Of a DNA stretch of 12,019 nucleotides, positions 6,763 through 12,019 are shown piece after piece. Made by a program: the position numbers and the translations under genes. The notes beneath the pieces were generated by a model, which was not told where the DNA came from, did no database searches, and was given only the letters and a program-made list of their open reading frames with translations. Each line of letters begins with the position of its first letter. Positions within the stretch are counted from its first letter, which is position 1. Source of the DNA: DATLFI01 sp035524895 (GTDB lineage Bacteria > Acidobacteriota > Thermoanaerobaculia > Multivoradales > Multivoraceae); the NCBI GenBank assembly GCA_035524895.1, contig DATLFI010000139.1:1-12019 (forward strand), in the 5' to 3' direction.

Positions 6763-8781
6763 TCACTCGGTGCCGGCGGCGACCCGCGAGATTCCGCCCG
6801 GCTCCGCCTGTGCCGCGATCGCCTCGGCAGGGCGCTTACCGCCGTGGACGTCGCCGCTGAAGTAGCGCAGTGCGTGCGCGAACGCGGCCGGACCAATGCG
6901 CGCGCCGATCAGCCGCCCCGGAAGGTCGTCTTGCGGCGGATGGATGCCGCCGTAGATGCGCGACAGGCTGCACTCGTCTGCGGCGTCCTGGTAGGTCGCC
7001 CACTGCAGCGTCACGTCGACGGACGGTCCGTCCTCGAAGACGAGGTACTCGTTCTTCTCGGCGAAGAACTCGCTCTTACCGCCGGGGAAGAACGGGCTGC
7101 CGGTGAGCCGGGTCATCAACTCGGCCGCGGCGCGCGAGTAGGTGCTGTGCCCGGAAGTGTAGCCAGCGAACGGCGGTGTCACGAAGGTCGGACGCTGATA
7201 GGGCCACCAGTTCTCGGCGAGGATCCAGGCCACTCCCGCAGCCTGGGTCTTGGGGTCGGAGATGGGGTCGTGGCCCCGCCACGCGCGCACGGCGATCTTG
7301 CCGATGTTGCGGTTGCCGCTCGTGCCCAGGTTGCTGTGGACGAAGCCCAAGTGCTCGTGATGGGCGCCCGGCGCCACGGTCTCCTCGGTGATCAGCTCGA
7401 CCAGCCCCGGCACCAGCCGCAGGCCGTGGGGGTCGTACGACGGCAGGCTCGGATCGGAGCGCTGGCCCTTGCTCGCCATGTGCCGGATCACCGAGATGGG
7501 CCGCACGTAGTCGTACCAGCCCTTGATGCCCCAGCAGGCGATGGCGGCGTCGTGCATCGCCCCGCCCAGCGCGAGATAAGCCTTGACGTTCCACTCGAGC
7601 TCGTCGAGCAGGGGGCCTTCGCCGCCGATACGCCGCTCGAAGCCCGGATGGTCGGAGACGTAGTTGAGGATGGTGAACCAGTGCCCGGGCGGCGTCTCGG
7701 AATGGGGCCCGTCGGCCCAGAACTCGGCGAGCACGCGGTAGTAGTCGCCGGCCGGCACGACCTGCGGCTCGTAGGGCTTGCCGGTCACCGGGTTGCGGTC
7801 GCGGCCTTTACCGTCGTTGGTGCCGAGGGTGTTGTTGCCCCGGGCGCCCGGGCTGATGTCGATCAGCACGCCGTCGTTGGGATCCAGCAGCGAGCTCCAC
7901 TCGAGGACCTGCTGGAAACCGTCGAGGTACTCCTGCTCGCGATCGCTGCCGAGCAGCGGCGGCGGACCGGGGTCGTGGTAGACGGGGTACTCCGCGCCGT
8001 CTCGTACGAAGACGAGGCGCTCCTTCTCGGTCATCGCGAAGGGCACCACCCGCCCCCACTCCGGGCTCAGGAAGGGCGGCGAGCCGCCGGGGATGATGAT
8101 GCCGTTCTGGTCGACGAAGACATCGAGCGTGAGCGGTTGCCAGCGGTTCGGGTCGATCAGTCCAGGGTCGGAGTCCCGTTTGTGCGGCACCAGGGTTGGG
8201 TTGACCGGCTGGTAGTGCAGGTTGGAGTACGCCCCCTGCTCGTTGGCTCCGTCGTCGAGCCCGCCGTGGATGCAGGCCTGCGCGATGCGGTTGCCGAGCG
8301 CGGCCGGGGACGAGCCTTCGGTCGAGAGGAACGTGGGGTCGTAGCCCAGCGCCGCCATCCGCGCGTCGAACGCCGCGTGGGATACTTCGACACCGGGCGA
8401 GCTGGCGAAACGCCAGAGCAGGAGCCTATAGGCCGCGTAGCTGATGGTCTCGCGACGCGCCGCGGCAACGTCCCCCGCCACGGCGCGCTCGTGGACCATG
8501 TAGGTATCGGCCGTGGTGTCGTAGACCGCCCACCCATCGTACATCGCCGCCGCCAGGTGGAAGAGATTGCGAGCGTGTACCGTCGGACGCGCGAAGTCTC
8601 GGCGGATCGCGTCGAGCAGCTCCTCGTTCCACTGGCGCGCCACCGATTTGTCGGCGAAGCGCGACCCGTCGCCGGCGACTGGCGAGGGAGGCGAGGCCGG
8701 CGAGGCGGACGCCGCGACGAGGTGTACCGCCAGCGCGAGGCCTGCCGCGCGCGTTCCAAGCTCTCTATTCATCCCGAACAT
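6763..8781 (-). CDS. Secreted vanadium-dependent haloperoxidase homologue (PAP2 superfamily)
   Basis: Members of this family use vanadate and hydrogen peroxide to oxidise halides; relatives are acid phosphatases with the same fold. Taking the ATG at 8781 the protein has 672 residues, within the usual range. All three signature motifs are present: K420-GWYDYV-R427-P (K-x6-RP), T542-S543-G544-H545 (the P/S-SGH motif with its acid-base His), and S607-R608-IYGGI-H614-PPQ-D618 (SR-x5-H-x3-D), in which H614 would bind vanadium. The N terminus (Arg then a hydrophobic stretch, followed by SASPASP) is a signal peptide, so the enzyme acts outside the cytoplasm. The start at 8781 is preferred because AAGGAG lies about 10 bases upstream. 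ATGs at 8802 (no ribosome-binding site) and 8772 are alternatives. It is 144 bp downstream of the M28-like gene and 18 bp upstream of the carboxylase. Haloperoxidase versus phosphatase activity, and Cl versus Br preference, cannot be settled from motifs. Confidence 0.88.
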   Translation of the reverse strand: MFGMNRELGTRAAGLALAVHLVAASASPASPPSPVAGDGSRFADKSVARQWNEELLDAIRRDFARPTVHARNLFHLAAAMYDGWAVYDTTADTYMVHERAVAGDVAAARRETISYAAYRLLLWRFASSPGVEVSHAAFDARMAALGYDPTFLSTEGSSPAALGNRIAQACIHGGLDDGANEQGAYSNLHYQPVNPTLVPHKRDSDPGLIDPNRWQPLTLDVFVDQNGIIIPGGSPPFLSPEWGRVVPFAMTEKERLVFVRDGAEYPVYHDPGPPPLLGSDREQEYLDGFQQVLEWSSLLDPNDGVLIDISPGARGNNTLGTNDGKGRDRNPVTGKPYEPQVVPAGDYYRVLAEFWADGPHSETPPGHWFTILNYVSDHPGFERRIGGEGPLLDELEWNVKAYLALGGAMHDAAIACWGIKGWYDYVRPISVIRHMASKGQRSDPSLPSYDPHGLRLVPGLVELITEETVAPGAHHEHLGFVHSNLGTSGNRNIGKIAVRAWRGHDPISDPKTQAAGVAWILAENWWPYQRPTFVTPPFAGYTSGHSTYSRAAAELMTRLTGSPFFPGGKSEFFAEKNEYLVFEDGPSVDVTLQWATYQDAADECSLSRIYGGIHPPQDDLPGRLIGARIGPAAFAHALRYFSGDVHGGKRPAEAIAAQAEPGGISRVAAGTE

Positions 8782-8818
8782 CCCTACTCGACTCCTTACC
8801 ATTTACAGATCAAGCAAC

Positions 8819-8837
8819 CCGGAGCGATCCTCTCCGG
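8819..8837. other. Short hairpin in the gap before the haloperoxidase gene
   Basis: CCGGAG (8819-8824) and CTCCGG (8832-8837) can pair around a 7-base loop. On the minus strand the stem is followed by GTTGCTTGATCTGT, moderately T-rich but not a true T-run. It lies between the M28-like stop (8926) and the haloperoxidase start, so it could be a weak terminator or attenuator reducing read-through between the two, or simply chance. Confidence 0.25.
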
Positions 8838-8925
8838 TCCTCCTGGCGTCTCCCGTTCACTCCCCACGTGTCGAGGACGGACGCCATTCTAAGGCTCGCT
8901 GGACCCTGGGGGTTGCTGACACGGC

Positions 8926-10554
8926 TCAGCCTCGCGCCGGCGCCCCCTCGTCGGCCGGCACGATCCTCGCCAGCTCGGCCAGCATCAACTCCCCGCAGAG
9001 CTGAGTCATGGTCGCGACCTGGTCGACGAAGTGACCGGCATCGAGCGCGTCCAACCGGGCCCTGATCGACCAGTATCCTGTCATCGAGCCCATGGTCGAG
9101 ATGCCGGGCTTGCCCAATCGGTTCGCGATGTTGCCGAGGCCGTACCACGGGCCCTGCTCGCCACCGTGAATCCCCGGCCGCCCCGGGCACTGGACCTGGA
9201 CCCGCCGCAGGCGATTCTCCTGCACCGCGCGGATCGCCCAGTCGACGAGCCGTTGGTTGCGGGTGACCCACACCGTCGAGAGCTCCGGAGTGCTGGTGAG
9301 GTGGTAGGGCTCGTCCTGGCCCTCGGCGACCTGCATTTGCCCGAGATGCTCGATGCCCATCGCCGCGAACACCTTCTGGTACACCTCGGGATTCTGCGCG
9401 GCGTAGTCCTGGCTCGCGAACGCTCGCTCCATGCCGGGCATGTAGTGACGGCAGTCGAGGAACACCAGCAGCGTGCGCGGACGCTCCGACTGCGCCAAGT
9501 GCGATAAGTACTGCACCATGCCGAGGATGCCTAGAGCGCCGTTGTCCTGCGAGATCGACGGCCCGTCGGTGTGGGTGATCAGCAGGATCTGCTCGTCGCG
9601 TTCGGTGCCGTAGTGCCGGCCTGGCAGGTAGGCGAAGAGTTGGTAGGTCTCGCTCTCCTCCGTTCGTCCGAGCAGCCGCAGCGTCGCGCTCTCGCCCCCG
9701 CGCGCCGCCTCGACCACGGCGACGCCGGCGCCGCGGTCGAGGTAGAGCGTCGGCAGCTGGTGGAGGGGCGGCACGGGAAAGGTGTAGAGCCCGGCGAGCG
9801 CGTCGTAGGAGAGCCCCAGCACGATCAGCGCGCCGAGAGCTCCCGCGCGCTCCAGGACCTCCCGGTCGTCGCCCAGCCCCATCTGTCCGAACGGGCTCAG
9901 TCGTCCGCCCTCCGTCCGTGGCACCTGCGGATCGGAAAAGGTGTCCGGGTCGGACAGGAACTCGTAGTCGCCGGTGCGGACGTTGCCGCCCTGGGCCGAA
10001 GGGCTGGCGTTCGCCGGTGCGTCAGCGCGCGGCACGGGACCGGTCGGCGGTCGCTTGACCACGACTGCGATCTTTCCGCGTAGCGCCTCGGCCGACATCC
10101 CTTCCTCGTAGAGCACGAGCTGTCCGGTGACGCCGTTCTCTGAGGTGTCTCCAGAGTTGCAGCCGTAGCTCGCGACACGCACCTCGTTGTCACCGATGCG
10201 CAGCGACCAGGCGGAGTCGTCGGGCCATTCCGTGGTGCTCCAGCGCGAGTAGCGCCACGGGTTGCGGAACACGTCGACCACGCCGCAGGCGCGCAGCTCG
10301 CGTTCGCAGAGCTCGAGGAAGTTCCGCCACGACGGGCTGCCGGCGATCGTCGGCCCCCCCATCGAGTCCTTGACGGCGTGCCAGGCACGCGCTTCCTCGG
10401 CGGTTACCAGGAGCGAGCGGTCGATGCGCGTGAGGCGCAGGTCGGCCGACGCGCGAGCGCGCGCGGTTCCGGCCGACAGCAGGGATACCCCCGGCGCGAG
10501 GGCGATGGCGGCGCCGAGGCCGCGGAGGAAGGTCCTGCGCTCGATCTGGGTCAT
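8926..10554 (-). CDS. Tat-exported PA-domain/M28-like metallopeptidase homologue with altered active site
   Basis: The open frame extends upstream to 10773, but the start is placed at the ATG at 10554. An ideal ribosome-binding site, AAGGAGG, lies six bases before it, and the protein then opens with a twin-arginine signal (ERRTFLRG, residues 5-12, then a hydrophobic stretch to about 28 and an AxA-type end). The mature part has a PA-like insert (about 140-295: LRGKIAVVVKRP at 158-169, GALGALIVLG at 238-247, LPTLYLD at 267-273) and then an M28-like core: ILLITHTDGPSISQDNGALG (323-342) supplies His328, Asp330 and Asp337 of the co-catalytic metal site. The usual catalytic/ligand Glu-Glu pair (FxxxEExGLxGS) is replaced by FLDCRHYMPGM (365-375). 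A possible later ligand is in GIEHLG (400-405). With 542 residues it is a normal size for PA-M28 proteins. It may be a non-peptidase or use other ligands; the substrate is unknown. It heads the central minus-strand gene run. Confidence 0.72.
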   Translation of the reverse strand: MTQIERRTFLRGLGAAIALAPGVSLLSAGTARARASADLRLTRIDRSLLVTAEEARAWHAVKDSMGGPTIAGSPSWRNFLELCERELRACGVVDVFRNPWRYSRWSTTEWPDDSAWSLRIGDNEVRVASYGCNSGDTSENGVTGQLVLYEEGMSAEALRGKIAVVVKRPPTGPVPRADAPANASPSAQGGNVRTGDYEFLSDPDTFSDPQVPRTEGGRLSPFGQMGLGDDREVLERAGALGALIVLGLSYDALAGLYTFPVPPLHQLPTLYLDRGAGVAVVEAARGGESATLRLLGRTEESETYQLFAYLPGRHYGTERDEQILLITHTDGPSISQDNGALGILGMVQYLSHLAQSERPRTLLVFLDCRHYMPGMERAFASQDYAAQNPEVYQKVFAAMGIEHLGQMQVAEGQDEPYHLTSTPELSTVWVTRNQRLVDWAIRAVQENRLRRVQVQCPGRPGIHGGEQGPWYGLGNIANRLGKPGISTMGSMTGYWSIRARLDALDAGHFVDQVATMTQLCGELMLAELARIVPADEGAPARG

Positions 10555-11062
10555 GGGTCGCCTCCTTGCGACGAGAACGGCGTCGGCTGCGCTAGTGCTC
10601 GTGGGCTGCAGTGGTTCGAGCACCCAAGTATCTTCGATTCGCCAGGAAGCAGAGGGGCGCCAGGACCGGACCACCGGGCGCGGCGTGGTGGACCGTGTCC
10701 TCGCTGGCCGCTGGCCCGCCAAGGGCTGTCCCGAAAGGGTCTTGCTTTCATCTCCCGTAGGTGGGCCGAGCACTACGTTCTCCTGTTCGGCAACGCGCGG
10801 CCGGGGCGGGGCCCGGGCGCTTCACGCAATCGTCCATGGGCGGCCCATGGACGACGGCTGGTGCGAACGGCGGCGTATCTCCCTGCCGCGGCCTCATGGC
10901 TGCAAACGTCGCGCCCGGCAGGTGGCCGGCAGCTTCGCACCTTGGAGCGAGCTCGAACCGAGCCTGCATCGGGCGCGATCCGGCCTCCGCTCTCGTCGTC
11001 GGCGCGCTGTCGAACGAGTCTCTTGCTCGACGACCCTGCGCAGCGAATCGCCTGCTATCGAC
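10555..11062. other. About 500 bp without a credible gene
   Basis: This lies between the start of the M28-like gene and the stop of vapC. Open frames on both strands here have Arg/Ser/Pro-rich shadow composition and no recognisable family. It holds the ribosome-binding site of the M28-like gene (cctcctt on the plus strand at 10561-10567), a perfect inverted repeat at 10830-10854 and GC-rich self-complementary bases at 10801-10816. The promoter of the central gene run should be here, but no convincing -35/-10 pair was found on the minus strand. Confidence 0.5.
10830..10854. promoter_or_regulatory. Perfect 11-bp inverted repeat, operator or terminator candidate
   Basis: TCGTCCATGGG (10830-10840) and CCCATGGACGA (10844-10854) are exact reverse complements separated by CGG. 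It sits about 210 bp beyond the vapC stop and about 275 bp ahead of the M28-like start, both on the minus strand. No T-run follows on either side, so it is not a classical terminator. The 25-bp symmetry would suit a dimeric regulator. The symmetry is seen; the function is inferred. Confidence 0.4.
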
Positions 11063-11461
11063 TCACGGCAGCAGCTCGAATCCCTGGCGCGCGAAGTCCT
11101 CGTCCAACGCAAGAACCTGGCTCAGGCCGAGTCGCCTCATCGACTCGAAGCTCGTGCAGTCGACGAGGGAGAGATTCCGACGCCCAGCTGTGAACAGCGC
11201 CGATGCCGCGGACGCGTGTAGCTGCTCGTCGATCCACACGATCTGTAGCATCGGCACAAGGACGCTTGCCAAGCCGCGAAGTGCCTCCATGCCTAGCCGG
11301 CGTTGGACGAGTGCGAACGTCTCGACGAGGACGTAGTTGGACGTGAAGAGCACCCGTCTGTCCCGAACGGCCTCTTCCCATGCGTCGAGCACTTCTTGGT
11401 GTCGCGGCTGATCGCGGTCGAGGAAAGCGAGCAGCGCGGAGGTGTCGACGAAGAGGCTCAT
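11063..11461 (-). CDS. vapC: VapC-type PIN-domain toxin
   Basis: Small ribonuclease toxin of 132 residues, the usual VapC length. The PIN fold is read from FVDTSALLAFLDRD (4-17, first acidic residue Asp6), the conserved Glu47 in YVLVETFAL, Asp101 in LSLVDCTSF, and the terminal VLALDEDFARQGFELL (116-131) with Asp120/Asp122. These acidic residues bind the metal used to cut RNA; related toxins cut tRNA or rRNA. It starts 25 bp after the stop of the antitoxin gene on the same strand, the standard antitoxin-first order. The ribosome-binding site is weak (CGGGAC), so translation may depend on the antitoxin message. All key acidic residues are present, so the toxin is probably active. The RNA target cannot be inferred. 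Confidence 0.9.
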   Translation of the reverse strand: MSLFVDTSALLAFLDRDQPRHQEVLDAWEEAVRDRRVLFTSNYVLVETFALVQRRLGMEALRGLASVLVPMLQIVWIDEQLHASAASALFTAGRRNLSLVDCTSFESMRRLGLSQVLALDEDFARQGFELLP

Positions 11462-11486
11462 CGTCCCGACGAACGCGGAGGCTGCC

Positions 11487-11774
11487 TTACCTCGGAACCT
11501 CGGAGGGGGGAGCCTCGCCTGGCTCGGGCAGGCTGAACGCCTCTTCGAGATGACGATCGTGCTCCTCTGCGAGATCCGGTCTCCCAGAGCGAAACCGCCC
11601 GGCCAGCTCCCGCGCCTGGCGCGCCAGGGCTCCTCTGTCCGTCGGCCTGCGGCGCACCAGATACTCGGTCACGCTCTCACGCACCAGATCAGCCATCGAC
11701 CGCTGGTCTCTTGCCGCGAGGTCTCGAAGCGCGCGGGCTTGCTCCTCGGTCAGTTGGATCTGGGTGCGGACCAT
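11487..11774 (-). CDS. vapB: VapB-type ribbon-helix-helix antitoxin
   Basis: Antitoxin of 95 residues that should neutralise the adjacent PIN toxin and repress the operon. The N terminus VRTQIQLTEEQARALRDLAARD (2-23) is a ribbon-helix-helix strand and helix, and SMADLVRESVTEYLVRR (26-42) is the second helix. The C-terminal GRFRSGRPDLAEEHDRHLEEAF (59-80) matches the toxin-binding tail typical of VapB proteins paired with PIN toxins. The ATG at 11774 has no recognisable ribosome-binding site; the bases before it are AT-rich. It stops 25 bp before vapC. It reads away from the broken alpha-E gene on its right. Confidence 0.88.
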   Translation of the reverse strand: MVRTQIQLTEEQARALRDLAARDQRSMADLVRESVTEYLVRRRPTDRGALARQARELAGRFRSGRPDLAEEHDRHLEEAFSLPEPGEAPPSEVPR

Positions 11775-11810
11775 GTATGCATGATAACAGTACTAGCATT
11801 ATGATGTAAC
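11775..11810 (-). promoter_or_regulatory. AT-rich promoter/operator candidate of the vapBC operon
   Basis: This is an unusually AT-rich patch in GC-rich DNA directly upstream of vapB. CATGATAA (11780-11787) and TTATGATG (11799-11806) form an imperfect inverted repeat (7 of 8 pairs), as expected for a ribbon-helix-helix antitoxin operator. Minus-strand -10 candidates are CATAAT (11803-11798) and TATCAT (11786-11781); no good -35 was found for either. Use of TATCAT would place the transcript start at or next to the vapB ATG, giving a leaderless mRNA, consistent with the missing ribosome-binding site. Confidence 0.45.
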
Positions 11811-12019
11811 TCGAAGGGGCCAGAAGCGCCCGCTATCATCCGAACTGATGATGCGCACCACGCGGCCTCGTTCGGCAGCTGGTTCTCGCGACTTGGCGTG
11901 CACCTCGAGCGGGCCGACAACACCGCGCGCATCCTCGACGTCAAGTACCACGTGCTGCTGCCCGAGCGCGAGCGTGTGGGGGGCCCGCTCGACTACTTCC
12001 AGTGGGCCTCGATCCTGCG
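11805..12019 (+). pseudogene. 5'-truncated alpha-E (DUF403/COG2307) gene, running off the window
   Basis: The frame is open from 11805 (in-frame TGA at 11802-11804) to the window end but has no ATG. Recognisable protein begins at about 11847: SRLGVHLERADNTARILDV, then KYHVLLPE, then PLDYFQWASIL. This is the start of the second half of alpha-E domain proteins (about 310-330 residues), where a segment like FxRLGxxLERADxTxRILDVKY.LL...D..QWxxLLRS follows an N-terminal half of about 150 residues. That first half, which begins MLSRxAExxYWMxRYxERAEN, is absent from the window. The DNA to the left is the vapB promoter and coding sequence in the opposite direction. Alpha-E proteins usually accompany a circularly permuted ATP-grasp partner and a transglutaminase-like protein in peptide-tag or amino-acid ligase loci, so those may lie to the right. 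Unless a start such as the GTG within GVHLE is used, the gene is broken. Confidence 0.72.

Noticed and set aside
6157..8892. A 911-codon plus-strand open frame
   Set aside because: It is antisense to the haloperoxidase gene and to the start of the carboxylase. Its His/Arg/Gly/Val-rich content shows no family, while the opposite strand has full domain motifs. GC-rich coding strands often leave the antisense frame free of stops.
10608..10625. GGTTCGAGC resembling a tRNA T-loop
   Set aside because: The flanking bases do not form the 5-bp T stem, and no acceptor, D or anticodon arms could be drawn around it.
10551..10751. A 66-codon minus-strand frame whose stop overlaps the M28-like start as ATGA
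   Set aside because: The stop-start overlap is attractive, but the peptide has random composition (Pro/Arg/Ser/Gly), its ATG has no properly spaced ribosome-binding site, and the M28-like gene already has its own strong site.
10555..10773. N-terminal extension of the M28-like protein from the ATG at 10773
   Set aside because: It would put 73 Arg/Ser/Pro-rich residues ahead of a perfect Tat signal peptide, and the ATG at 10554 has an ideal AAGGAGG.
11848..12019. Double ATG at 11848-11853 as the start of the right-edge gene
   Set aside because: It is in a different frame from the alpha-E sequence and gives a Ser/Thr/Pro/Arg-rich shadow peptide.

Overview
The window is about 12 kb of very GC-rich DNA with almost all genes on the minus strand. 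It suggests a high-GC, Gram-negative-type environmental bacterium: there is a Tat-exported enzyme, an exported protein with an LPxT-like C-terminal tail, and a single-chain acyl-CoA carboxylase. Myxococcota, Acidobacteriota and similar uncultured lineages would all fit. Nothing here fixes the phylum, and no RNA genes, CRISPR arrays or insertion sequences were seen.

Left part (1-3113). A perfect 10-bp hairpin lies at 41-64. It is followed by a minus-strand gene for a small exported, membrane-tethered protein with two similar beta-rich segments (81-923). A plus-strand open frame (1157-1642) carries what looks like a decayed C-terminal piece of a SecA-type ATPase. It runs tail to tail into a minus-strand two-domain polyphosphate:AMP phosphotransferase of the PPK2 family (1629-3113).

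Central block (3280-10554). Three large minus-strand genes lie in the order of transcription: a Tat-exported PA-domain/M28-like peptidase homologue, a secreted vanadium-dependent haloperoxidase homologue, and a 1154-residue fused biotin-dependent long-chain-type acyl-CoA carboxylase (BC-BCCP-CT). The polyphosphate kinase may be a fourth member. The haloperoxidase and carboxylase are only 18 bp apart and are probably cotranscribed; the other gaps are 144 and 166 bp. No single pathway joining these enzymes is evident. The set combines two exported proteins with acyl-CoA and phosphoryl-transfer metabolism.

Right part (10555-12019). A stretch of about 500 bp with no credible gene holds a perfect 11-bp inverted repeat. 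It is followed by a VapBC-type toxin-antitoxin module on the minus strand, with an AT-rich, inverted-repeat promoter/operator region. Directly beyond that, on the plus strand, is an alpha-E (DUF403/COG2307) gene that lacks its first half and any start codon, and runs off the window. The toxin-antitoxin module therefore sits exactly at the broken end of a gene, which points to a past rearrangement or insertion. The two gene remnants (SecA-like and alpha-E) are the least expected items in the window.
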